From Branchiostoma belcheri (taxonomy: Eukaryota > Chordata > Leptocardii > Amphioxiformes > Branchiostomatidae), in the NCBI RefSeq assembly GCF_001625305.1, contig NW_017804109.1, positions 1,492,533-1,556,532 on the forward strand: DNA of 64,000 bases, written 5' to 3'. Every line of letters begins with the position of its first letter. The first letter of the stretch is position 1. The notes below the pieces were generated by a model. That model was not told the origin of the DNA, made no database searches, and saw only the letters and a list, made by a program, of their open reading frames with translations. Shown here piece by piece: positions 1-11,443 of this stretch. Position numbers and translations under genes: made by a program.

Positions 1-604
1 AGTGAGAATTGTCATTTGTTCTATACCGAATGGTTTAGTGTCTAGCAAGCCTGTTTCTGGACCAAAAGGCCATGAGTTGAAGTACTGTGTTTTGTCACTC
101 ACATGGTTTGCTGTGGTTTTGAAAATGGTTACGGGTTACTTAATTGGGACAGAAGTCTTTTGCTGCTTTTTTTGGTTGAAAGTTATTCTCATGAGTTGTC
201 TTCTTTGTTAGTGCGTTCAGACACTCGTCACATTGTCTATTGTCAGAGGCTTTTTGTGTGGTTTAACTTTGCATTGTGAGTTGTCACGGCATATAGTTAT
301 AATTCCTGTAGAAGATTTAATACTACAATACACCACTGTTATATCTTGTTATGAAAAAAGGAAGTCTTGGCTCTGTATGTCTGTTACCATGTGAAGACGT
401 CACCAAGGACTATGTACATGTAACTGTATGCACCTAAATATATACATTATCATACACTCCCTTTCCTGCTCTTTCAAGCAAGTCTTACTAAGGTGTATAA
501 ATGATAGGGATTTCTGACCACAGGAGTGTCATTCGGAAATCTGTAATGGTAGGTAAGGTAAGGTACTCCCAAGGCTTTCTCTTTACGTCTGCAGTCTCCT
601 GTTC

Positions 605-813
605 TTAGGCCACACCAATTTGATTTGTTGGTTCTCGGATTCCCCCCCCCCTCATTTTGATTTGCCCAAAAAAAATATTTAAGTTCTGAATCAACTCTTA
701 TTTTGGCTCCAATGGTTGAAGAAAGCTCCTTGTCTTCCTAGTTGCTACTGTAACAGTTTTTCCATCTTTTCTGACAAAATACGTGAACCAACAAATCAAA
801 TTTGTGTGGCCTA
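605..813. mobile_element. MITE, TIR ttaggccacac.aatttgatt (family C)
   Basis: The left end ttaggccacaccaatttgat continues ttgttggttctc. The right end is its near reverse complement (gaaccaacaaatcaaatttg then tgtggccta). Arms are about 34 bp, total about 209 bp. Single ends of the same family occur near 3540, 9734, 19509, 43508 and 38890; another pair is at 45605-45751. Confidence 0.75.
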
Positions 814-1390
814 GTATCGCATTCCCACAGTCTTAGCTCACAGACAGAGAGTTACAGTGTAACCTATCTCTGACTGTCACCTTTCCTTTTGAGTCTTCCC
901 TAACAAAGCTCCTTAGTGTCATCTCAAGATGTAAGTTTGCGTTGCCTCAAGACTCTCTTTGTCCAGACGCGTGTTTATAGCTTTAAGAGCATTAAGTCTT
1001 GTTCATTAAGTTCAGAAGCACTTCATTTCGCTTGACTTGTGGAGGTGAAAAGAAGTTTTCATTTTATGTCTTCTTTGCTTTGCTGTGGTAGTAACTCCAG
1101 ACAAAGGTGTCTTTTAGGAACAATGGTCATTATAGAGTTATATTTCTCTTAATGTGGAGTTTGAAATTAATAAACTACAAGAGGGAGAGAGTTCAGATTC
1201 ATCTAACACTTTGTTGAAGAAAGCAAATTTTCACACAAATGAATTTTTTTTTTTACTGTAGGAAAAAAATAGAGAGGTCGCACAATTTTTTATTGCAAGA
1301 TATTTAAAAGAGCCACCACTACAATGTACCCTCCAGATTGAAACCTCTGCTTGAAGAATAGAGTTTGGAGCACAGTGACAAGATAACCGT

Positions 1391-1811
1391 GAGGGCCTGT
1401 AGGGAGGGGGGGGTACTAGTAGTGATTACGAATTACGCAAAACTTTCGCTGCCGTTTATGAGTTAGTTTAAAGTCTCTGAGCTGATTACGACTTAATGCT
1501 TTGCGGCTAATGTACTAATTACGAAATACGTTGATTTTTGGGGAGGCTGCCTACGGATTACGAAGACTAAAAATGCCTGATTATGCCTTACGAGCCCCGA
1601 CAACGCTCTACGCTGAATTCGGAAACTTCTCGATTACGCTTTACGATCAATTCCAAGTCTCTACAACGCATTACGTAGAATTAAAACGCTGAATACGCTC
1701 TACGCAAAATGCGCCAATTATGCTCTACGTTGAATTAGAGCGGCCCGTCTACGCTCTATGTAGAATTAAAACGGCCGATTGCACTCTACGGAAAAGGGCA
1801 TGTGGGCCCCC
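1391..1811. mobile_element. ATTACG-rich MITE (family A), long copy
   Basis: Left end gagggcctg, right end a decayed inverted version (gcatgtgggccccc). Flanked by aaccgt and aaccat, a 6-bp near-duplication. The interior repeats gattacg, attacg and ctctacg every few tens of bases, and the right half is a short-unit array (cgctctacgtagaattaaaa variants). Longer than the two ~225-bp sister copies. Confidence 0.75.
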
Positions 1812-2056
1812 AACCATGTGGCCTTCGAACCTTCACACAGGAATGCTTCAACTGACCGGCCGGTTGATTTGTGAAGACTGGACCTCAGGGCAGCTCTTAA
1901 CAGTCTTCATAATCTACAATTATGCGACTAATGGTTGTGCCGTAATGATCAGTTAGGAACATTTTCGCCCTAAACGGCCCATTTCATGTATGTCTTTATC
2001 TTTATAGTCGTGTGTGTGAAGGAATGGTTTGGAGCCATCCACAGATAGAGTGAAGG

Positions 2057-2242
2057 TAGCCTCCATAGCATGCCAAAAACTGGGGGTTTTGGGGGTCTTC
2101 AGGGTCTTTTATGTGCTATTTTGTGATTGCATATAGACAACATAGCCGGCCTGGTTGAGTTACCCCCGTTTAGAACTGGGCTAATTAGAAAACAGCCGAA
2201 GACCACCAAACCCCCAGTTCTATAAGCCTGCTACGGAGGCTA
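2057..2242. mobile_element. MITE with 9-bp TSD (family B), copy 1
   Basis: Starts tagcctccatagcatgcc and ends gcctgctacggaggcta, imperfect inverted ends of about 50 bp around aaactgggggttt. Flanks gagtgaagg and gagtaaagg form a 9-bp duplication with one mismatch, which fits Mutator-like or Merlin elements. No coding capacity. Confidence 0.8.
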
Positions 2243-2619
2243 GAGTAAAGGTGTGTTGTAGTGGGGTGTAGATTTAAGTCGGAAGTGAGGAGGTGTTCGA
2301 GATTCTTATCGCGCAAATTTTTTGTTGGATTGTCCTTCGGCCAGGTTAGTGAGGTCGTTTGTCTTTTGAAGCAGCGATGTGGGCTTCTGATTGGTCAATC
2401 ATGCGGAAACATGAGGGTTGTTGGTTACCTGTTGCGAACCTATAGTAGAGAATTATTGTGCCTAACCTTTCCATTGGACAGTGATCACTTAATATACATG
2501 CAAGTACCCCAAATTCCCGGCCGCTGCAGTGTTGTATCCTGTACTTCTGTATCTGTATAGTGGTATATATATATATAATTATATATACCATCATACATGT
2601 ATGTATGTACGTACCTACA

Positions 2620-2662
<43 letters not shown>
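2620..2662. repeat. (CA)n microsatellite
   Basis: About 21 uninterrupted CA units. A short ORF across it on the minus strand (Val-Cys runs) is an artefact of the repeat. Confidence 0.95.
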
Positions 2663-2665
<3 letters not shown>

Positions 2666-2689
2666 ACTGCCCTTCAGCTTAACACACCA

Positions 2690-3210
2690 AACAACTGAGG
2701 TTCATTTTGGATTTTCAGAAGTGTTACTAACTTAATCCCCTACTAACAGTTGCATGCTTGTGGTGATGTTCACAGCTAGCATTACAGCAGACACAAACAG
2801 TAGTGGAGGGCCAGAATTGAGAACAGGCATTCTGATGATCAGTGTACTAACTTAAGTTCCAGCGTTCAACCACCAAATCTTGCAACAATTCTAATGATGT
2901 TATAATCTTACAATTCTTTTTTTTAATCGCTAATCCCCCACTAACAGTTGCATGCTTGCAGGGATATTAGCAGACTAGTGTTACAGCAGGCACAAAACAC
3001 GGGTCGAACAAAGTTCTCCTACAGCCATTCTAAAAACGACTGAGGTCCATTTTGGTGTATGACTTTACAAAGATCACAACTGTTCTTTCAGTTTCATCCA
3101 TTGCTAATCCACTGCATGCTTGTGGAGATATTAACAGACTAGTGTTACAGCAGATACAAACAGAGGAGGACCGGTTTCTACAGCAGCCATTCTGCACATG
3201 GCTCACATTC
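2690..3210. repeat. Tandem repeat, about 170-200 bp unit, three copies
   Basis: Anchors acagttgcatgcttg and gtgttacagcag recur near 2749, 2946 and 3113, with shared flanks (actgaggt.cattttgg). Copies are diverged. Confidence 0.75.
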
Positions 3211-3869
3211 CACGCACGCCGGCGCATGGCCGCAGCCAAGAACGTTTCCCCAGTGTCAATGGCCGACAAATCCGGCCAATTCGTTTTTGAGAGAGGGGCC
3301 CTTATATTTCAGACTCGGGTTACGTCTTCAACCACCAAAGTCTCACACTCAATCAGACAATGATACACAATTATAAATAACACCAACCGAACTGTGTATG
3401 GGTGAAATAGCCGCCTCTGTTGCAGGCATGCGGGCGGAATCCTGACAAGTTGGATTTAAATTCTAACGTCACGTTGTTTTGAGTCTGAAGCTAGGTCAGG
3501 AAGCACGTCGTGGATATACATTTCTAACGGGGACATCAAACTAATTTGTTGGTTCTCGGATTTCAGAATGATAGGGATGATCTTCAATTGCATGATCTTG
3601 CCCACATGGGCTAAATGCAGTAGTTATCAATGGTATTTGTAAGTTAATTACAAATTCCTGCCCGAAGGCTAATTGCAATAACAAAGAGAAAAGAACATAC
3701 AAAATAACTTCAAAATCTACATGATAGACGGTAACTGTCTAAAACCATAGCTATGTCTAAAACTATGTCTGAAGGGTTTGACTTCTCTTTAATTTGTAAA
3801 CCATGGTAGACGTGATGACCCACCTTTTCCAAAATTGCCAAAATTGACATGAATAATGAATCACAATTT

Positions 3870-3990
3870 GTAACAATTCTCCCGGCAGAGTGCGCGACTC
3901 GGAACTTTGAGTCCCGAGTTCGAGTCCTGACATGCCACCGATCTTGTGCCCTTGGGAAAGGCACGGCTTTCCTCACTTAGCTCAGGTGTA
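3870..3990 (+). mobile_element. tRNA-derived SINE fragment (family S2)
   Basis: It carries a B-box-like gagttcgagtcc and then catgccaccgatcttgtgcc and cttgggaaaggca, the same tail as the minus-strand SINE at 57075-57238. The head is damaged. Confidence 0.6.
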
Positions 3991-5802
3991 AATGAGTATT
4001 GTCCTGTCATATATTTGTCCCCTGTATTGGTGGCGACATTAATATAAGTTGAAAAAACTTGAGTGTGTCGTCACCACGTCTGGTGATTACATGTTGGAAT
4101 TTAAAAAAAAAATTCTCCCAACAATAGTACAGAAGGAAAGGACGAAACTGTGAAAAGGTTTGACAACGGACACTGATGATCACAAATCCACCACGAACAA
4201 ACACACGCCATTGTCACACCTTCAACTACCTGTGCATCCATTGTACCTGTCCTTTGTGCGCCCCTCTCACCTGAGGAAGGTGGGGGCACCTTTTTCTTTG
4301 ATGTCTCACCTGTGGACACCTGTAATGTCCTTGCCTATTGTCCGAGGGAGACAAATTTCACGCTTAGTGATCCTTTCTTTCGTCAGCAGTCAAGCGCGAC
4401 TGATTCGGTCGGCCCAAGACGACAGATAAAAAATTAATGGTGACCGCAAGGTGGGCCTCGGGCAACGGAAGATCTGACGATGTCCTGACAACAAATCGCT
4501 CGGGCAAAACTCTTTAAAACCTGCAACAGTCTCAGACAACAATGCAGCAGCTTTATCTATTCCTGTTTAATAAACCAAATTTAACTTCTCATACAGCCTC
4601 ATACATTTAATATACAATTACTAAGAAGCGAGAGGACGTTGAAAAGACTAGAATAAATTAGACGTTTAGATATACACGTAACAGTTATTTGTATATGTGT
4701 ATGTATATGATTGTAAACTTGTGCCCTGTGCTTAGCCCAGTGAGGCAAAAATATAATCTACAAACTAAGGAATAATGCAGCAGCTTCATAATCCTCAAAC
4801 ATAGCAGTCACAACAGATTTCTTGTACTGAAGCACAAAGAACAGGGTCACATTCTTGTCTTTACACAAATATCTTAATTGATTCACCTTTGACTTTCAGT
4901 TTCATCCATCAATTTCAAGGTCAACAATTATATTTCAGTTGATACAAAGCTTTAATTTGACATTTTCCTGTTTAAGGCAGACTGAAGATACGTTACACCA
5001 ATTCTAATGTGTATATATGTGACTTCACCCCTACATTCTGACGGAAGGTACATGAATGTCCAATGGACGTAAGAATATTGTTAATATATTGTCTGACAGG
5101 GTTCAAGAGAAACCACAGTATAACCAGTCAACTGTCCACAAAATTGCCATGTTTTCTAATTATAGACTGTTATTGTTGAGGAAGCCATTCTTATGTCTTT
5201 AAGGAAAAGCAGTGTCTTCCTACCGTTGAAGGATCTACAGTGGGTGGTCTCCTCCTTTTCTCACCTGTAGGAAGGCATGCACCTCACCTGTCAGATGTAT
5301 TTATCTTACTGCTTGAAGGATTTTCCCCAGTTTTCTTACCTTTTCAAAGTCAGTTGTTGTTGTTTCTTGTTTCTGTATCCTCTGGAGATTGGCCATTGTG
5401 GGGTAATGACGGGTCTTGTGTTGATGTAAGGAGGCACAAAACAGTAATTAAAGGTTCACAACTGTCAAAATGCTTCCTGTGAGATGCGTTGATTATTTAT
5501 ATAGACTGGTTTATTTGCAGAAACACATACTTCATACATACATAGTACAGTAGGTTAGAAGCTTTTTGCAGCCAAAGGCTGAATTGAGAAGCTTTTACAA
5601 ATTTTTAAAAAATTACATGACTAATACATAATATATATACATAAAAAGTGCCTTGAGAGGCATTAAACACCACTTATACGCTAGAATAATACACATTTAT
5701 GTTAAAATTACATCATACAACTTCTGTTGGCAAATTACTTAGGTACAACTGACAATAATAAAAAAGTACAATTACATCATATGCAACAACATAAAATGAA
5801 AT

Positions 5803-6820
5803 CTACTGTATGGCAAGATTATTCAGTATGTTCAGCATTGTGGGGACAGGACTGCATAAATATCTTTTTGTCCCAATGGGTGGTTTGTAGCGCCGTGTTT
5901 GCCTTAGCTGCATGTTGTGTGAGTGGTTACTAACTGGGGGTAGCCAGGGGGCGTGCCTAGACCTAGTGGCTGAAAGGGCAAAGGCCCGGCACAGGGTCAG
6001 TCTCCGTTCAGACAGACGTTGGAGGTCAAGAGTTGACAGGGCCTCGGAATACGAGTGATAGCTTCTACCCAGCATGATTCTGCATGCCCTTTTCTGGATT
6101 CTTTCTATGCTGTCAGATTGTTTTTTTGTGATACCCGCATTCCAACAGGGCGTGGCATATTCAACTATTGGTCGAATATACCCACAATACACTGTGACAA
6201 GGTCAGAGCTTGGGAGGCCAGCTCGACGCAGCCTACTTAATAAGTATAACCTTCTACTGCCCTTGGACACCATGGCGTCAACTTGATCAGACCACCGTAG
6301 GTCAGAGCGTATGTGCAAACCAAGTAACTTTGCTTGTGTAACTATGCTAAGTGGCTGACCTCCGAGAGTCAGTGGCTGCATTACTGGGGGGGTTCTCATG
6401 AAGCAGAAATACATTGCTTTACATTTTTGGGGTTAAGTAACATGGAGTTCGTTTCGGCCCAGGTGTCCAATGAGTCAAGGTCAGTCTGAAGTTTAGTTGG
6501 GGTTGACACAGTTCTAACTTCTCCCAGGTTCATGTCATCGACATACTTCCAGTGTGGATTATTAGTATTAGGTTTTGCGTCATTGATCATGGCGAGGAAC
6601 ACCAGTGGGCCCAGTAGAGTACCTTGGGCCACTCCACACGTTAGTGTTTCCCAGCTCGATATAGAGTCCTGATACCTAACACGCTGCCTTCTGTTTGACA
6701 CAAAACTACAGAGCCAGGGGATCAGTGAGGGTCTTGTGCCCATGGATATAAGTTTGTTAATGGCAGTGGTGTGACAGACTCTATCGAATGCTTTCGAAAA
6801 GTCAGTTAGTATTATTTAGT
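5803..6820 (-). pseudogene. 5'-truncated, frameshifted non-LTR retrotransposon (LINE) RT remnant
   Basis: Two overlapping minus-strand frames carry reverse-transcriptase motifs: FSKAFDRVCHTTAINKLIS (motif A region), GVAQGTLLGPLVFLAMIND (motif B), YVDD (catalytic motif C), then LLGLHIRSDLRWSDQV and RRLYLLSRLRRAGLP with CGYIRPIVEYATPCWNAG, typical of CR1/Jockey-like RT C-termini. The frames switch near 6400, so the copy is dead. The sequence left to about 5515 may be its 3' end. Confidence 0.85.
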
Positions 6821-6922
6821 GCCTTCATGCACTGATGCACAGAAAAATGGGTAGCGGGAGCCTGTTTTTTCCCATATATGCAAATGAGGTACCTCACAAA
6901 TATGCAAATGAATGGGTCGCGT

Positions 6923-6978
6923 CACACGCACACGCACACACACACACACACACACGCACACACACACACACACGCACG
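6923..6978. repeat. (CA)n microsatellite with CG interruptions
   Basis: Runs of CA interrupted by CG. The surrounding short ORFs have no other support. Confidence 0.95.
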
Positions 6979-7028
6979 TGCTTATACAACACTGATGCAC
7001 CGATAAAAGTTAAAGTCCTCCCTGTAAC

Positions 7029-7205
7029 CACCATTAGCATGGTCGCTTATGGCGGTACCCATCTCCGCTTCTGTAGCCCTTGGGCCACACAGTTGTGCAA
7101 TCGCTACAGCAGGGGGCTAGTCCACTGGTAGTGGTGTGTGTTTAACTCACCACACATATTCTTTTGCAAATGCTGAGTGCTATGCAGAGAAACCAGACTG
7201 AGTAT
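7029..7205 (-). mobile_element. SINE family S1, head-truncated copy
   Basis: Shares cccatctccg, gtagcccttgggccacac, ggggctagtccactggtagt and tgctgagtgct with copies at 42400-42640 (plus) and 57900-58145 (minus). The tRNA-like head is missing here. Confidence 0.75.
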
Positions 7206-8329
7206 GTACCATTTCAGCTCAACTTCAAGTGTGCCTTTTTTTTTTTCATTACTGATTTTTCAGTGTTCAGCAAATGTCACGCTTCCCCTTCACTCAATTA
7301 TCTGGCTGTGTGTGGAAAAATATTAACCATTTCCTTTCTAATTTCCTTTTTCTCTTTTCCAATTTCCTGGCGGCACAAAACCGAGACTTTTTGCAGGTGT
7401 TCACACCTGAGCTTCCTTTACATGTTTGGTCAGCTTTCATTCTTATCTGATCTCTTTCCTCTTCCAAAATTGTTGCATTTCAGTAAAAGCAACTTGACTG
7501 TACTCATGACCCTTTAGTCTGACCAGTTTTAGCTAATCCACAACGCGCTGGAAAAAAGTTAGCCCAAATTCCAAGTCTTGAGTATGTCACTCTATTGTCA
7601 GTATTCATGTGTTTGTCCTCTGTGTTGATGGCAGCAAAAAATAAGTTTAATAAGCTTGATTGTGCAGTCACTATGTCATGTGATAAATGTTGGATTAATA
7701 AGAAAAAAAAACAACAAAAAAAACAAGAATTTGGATACCTCATACCTCCATGAAATATATGAGTTTTTAAAAATGTTTTCTTTAATTTTGTCTCATTGAT
7801 TTTGGAAAGAAGATTACCGGTACCATGATATAGTTACACAAAAAAAAAAGCAAAAAATAACTTCCAAGTCCACACCAGACGGCACATCATGTTAAAACCA
7901 TGCCAACAATCTGACTGCAACTGCTCCTGTAAACTCACAGTTCAAGCGGGTTGAGCCCTGAAATTTCCTCTCCATTCTTCTCCTGTTGTTCCTGCCACAC
8001 GGAGAATCCCAGCCTCGTCCGCCAAAACTCCAAAACCTCTCCGTCTCTCCTCACCTTCTGTCTTCTTGTAAACTGTTCTCGAAAGAACTGTAAACCGCGG
8101 GCAAGCCCTTCTTTTGTGTCAAGACTTCTTGATTAAACCTTTACCAAATAGTGATGCTGTTTAGAAGATAACAAACAGAATAACAAACGGACAGCAGGAC
8201 TGGGGAAGCAGCTGCAAAAAGCTGTCTGACTTATACACCCCTCCGCTGAGGAAAATATTTTCCTAGAAATGTTACAAGACAAATCCATTCATTTGTTCAA
8301 CTTGATCTGAATGTACATGTAACATGATC

Positions 8330-8605
8330 TTATTATCTCAAATTATAGTTGGTTTTAGGTAGTTTTTAGTTGAGGGACATTTAAGTTCCGCTTTCTTTTG
8401 ACCGATATTACCCCAAAATTTCATTAGTTTGGCCCAACAGTGCAGTTCAATTGATATGAAAATTTAAAGATCTTACATGTATTACCTCAAATTATAGTTG
8501 GTTTTAGGTAGATTTTAGTTCCATTTAATTTGCCCCTTTCTTTTGACCGATAACCCTAAAATTTCACTAGCTTGGCCCCACAGTGCAGTAAAATTAACGT
8601 AAAAT
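8330..8605. repeat. Tandem duplication, about 155 bp unit, two copies
   Basis: Both copies read ctcaaattatagttggtttt, tttcttttgaccgat, ttggccc.acagtgcag in the same order. Confidence 0.85.
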
Positions 8606-8867
8606 TTATTAAAGATAAACTTCAGGAAGTACCAGGTCCCATAAACTTAACTCAAAGACCACAAAACCAAGTCACTCTCTCTCCTTCACAGTCAAACCTG
8701 CAAGAACAGCCCTAATGCCAAACAGACTGTTGGGGCCTGGGAGTTCAGAGGTCACACGTGTGACATTGACAGGGTTCACTGTGAGGTCAAGTTCGCCTGT
8801 CATTCCCAGTTTCTGGGTCTTGTTAGGGGGAGACGGTGACTGGATGTGTCAGCGGGACGAAATTAAA

Positions 8868-9093
8868 GAGGGCCTGCATGGGGGGGTCCCAGTTGTTATT
8901 ACGAATTATGCAAAATTTTTGCCGCCAATGTTATGAATTACGTTAAATTTTCAGAGCTGATTACGACTTAACGCTTTGCGGCTAATGTACTATTACGAAC
9001 TACCTTGATTTTTTGGGAGGCTGCCTATGGATTATGAAGACTAAAAAGGCCTGATTACGCCTTATGAAAAAGGGTAACTGTATGCAGGCCCCC
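8868..9093. mobile_element. ATTACG-rich MITE (family A), copy 2
   Basis: Ends gagggcctgcat and atgcaggccccc; flanked by attaaa on both sides (8862-8867 and 9094-9099). The interior follows the same order as 22920-23141: .attatgcaaaattttt, gctgattacgacttaacgc, ttgggaggctgcctatgg. Confidence 0.85.
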
Positions 9094-10965
9094 ATTAAAG
9101 GTGGTATCGCAAACCCCAAACTCCCGCCGAGAGTTTATCCTCGGTGTGTTTTACCTCCGGAGTGAAACACTTTTGAAACGCTAAGTTTAAAGATGCTTCA
9201 ACGCTGCTGGAAATACCACACATGAAATTTGAAAAGCAACTTGAAAAGCTGATTTTCGGAAAGTTTTAAATTAAATTAAAACATTTTTGGCAGCAAATTC
9301 AGCATATGGTTTACCTTGATTGGAAACATTTTTTTTCTTTTTCTGAGATCACTATACAGTATATAGCAAAGGTATAATGTATAACAACTGTTAGACATTA
9401 TAAGTATAGATCTTAAAAAGATTTTGTTTGGAATACCTATATTTAGGACTTGGCTGAAGCAAGGGTGTGGCTTACAGGTATGGTTAACCACAGGTCACTT
9501 GGGAATTAACCTTTAGATGCCCGTGGGTGGCTTCACCATGCAGTTTTGATTCACTTGGTAATGTTAACAATGTGTTGCTCCAGAAGTTTTTCACAGCAAC
9601 ATTCTGCATCTTTTGTACTCGAAATATTGTAGAAGGATGAAAATGAAAGTTTTGCCTAAAAAGTTTGTAGAATGTTGAGAATTTCCCCTCAGACTCAGTT
9701 CTCAAGAACTTTTTATGATCATTAACTCCTCAACCAACAAATTGCATTGCTCTGGCCCAAGATCACACCAGTAAGACTTTCTTGTCAAACCTGGAAAGAA
9801 TCTTCCTCCTTCTCCGTCTTCCAGATGGATTTTACTTCAGCTGACACCAATCGTCCCCAGGTCTGTTCTAACAGGTACAGTTTCAGAGTAAATAGAAACA
9901 CAGGCCAGATAGATGCCTGTGGCATCGACACAGGCATTTTCAATCATTACTGATTTGGGGAAACACGATGGTTAACGTTTTAACAACCACAACCTTTACA
10001 ACATACATACCTGTCTGTCTAACATTAATTCACACATAGAGCTTTTATATTACCAAACAAAACTTTGCTCAACATTCTACAAAGGCAAAACTTTCGTACT
10101 AGCCTTCATGGCAGATGACATCAGCTTTTCAAAGTGTTGTATCATAATATCTATGTTCTTCATACAACATCATCCACAAAGTCAACTTTGTCTGGCCTAG
10201 CGTTACTGACTGTAAGTTCCTTTGATGCCTGCGACTCTAGGTGTTTATACCATCAACTGTCAAACTTGCACATCCCCAGCATATAGTTGAAGGGACCTGC
10301 GGAAGATTAAGTCATTCGTGGCAAGACCTTTTCGGTTCTCTCCCTCTCATCTTCTGTATTGTGTTCAGAGGGCAGGGACCTTCCGCTGATTCGGTCGTGA
10401 ACCTGGTCTTTAGTTTTGCTTCGGTAATCTGTTTGAACTTTCTGCACAGTCAACATTGATCATACTCTGATAGCTTGTTTATGTATGATAGTGCTGCGAT
10501 CTTGCTTTGATGTTTAGGTGTTTCAATGTGGTTTAGATGATATTTTGTGTCAGGAATTGGTTTGAATTTGAAAGGGGTCATCGAAATTTAGTGTGTCACA
10601 CCTTGCCTTTGCACTTCTAACTGCAATTAGTGTTGTTTAAAGTTTATCTAGTACTAGTGATGATGCCCCTACTGTACATGGTTGCAATGAGTTCCACTCT
10701 ACAATGGTTGTGGGGGAAGAAAAGGATTTTTAAAGTGATAACTCTGGTACTTGAAGGCATCACTATTTCTTGTTCATTTCTGAGCTGGTATCAGATTCTT
10801 CGAAGTTGGTACATCTACCAGTTTATTAGTATTCATAATGCATACAAGCCACAGTCTTATAGTCCTAGACTGGAACTTGCTGCCACCAAGAACAGTAGGG
10901 GTATCCTCACAATGTTTAGAGTTAGATGTTCAAGGGTCAAAAAGTGAAAAAGAAAAGTCGTTTAG

Positions 10966-11062
10966 TGTAATATAGCCAGCTGCCGCCCTGCCACGTGCCT
11001 GCGAAGCTAGACAAAGTGCGTTATGCCAAAGGGCGGTTATACCGGCTATACAGATACAGATA
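10966..11062. repeat. Dispersed repeat (gttataccgg family)
   Basis: Contains gccagctgccgcc, ccacgtgcctgcgaagct and gggcggttataccggctata. Related copies at 34424-34500 and, in reverse, 40700-40792; fragments near 26960 and 2665. Class not assigned. Confidence 0.6.
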
Positions 11063-11443
11063 GTTCAAGACAGTGATCGCTTAGACTTTGTGTAGCGGCA
11101 AACGGCATTCACCACCCCCACTCTAAATACCCCCTTACATATGACCACACATGGACATGCCTTACAGCTGCCTGTATATTTGCAGACCCATTCGCAGTTT
11201 GCCTCTACACGCGCCTTGGGTCTTCGCAGTTTGTACCCAACTTGACCTCCGGATGACCTTCAGTCTACCCCCGCTCCATCTTTCTGTCCTCAGGAAAAAA
11301 GAGCAACAATTGCTTGCTTTTGCTACAATTGTATACTTTAGATTTTTGTGACAAGTCTTCTTGTGGCAGTTAATTGAATAAAAGAATTCAAAGTTTATTG
11401 AAAATACATGCCCGAGGGCTAATTGCAGTTACAAACAACATAA

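Noticed and set aside
2346..2660. ORF rich in Val-Cys on the minus strand
   Set aside because: Direct product of the CA microsatellite.
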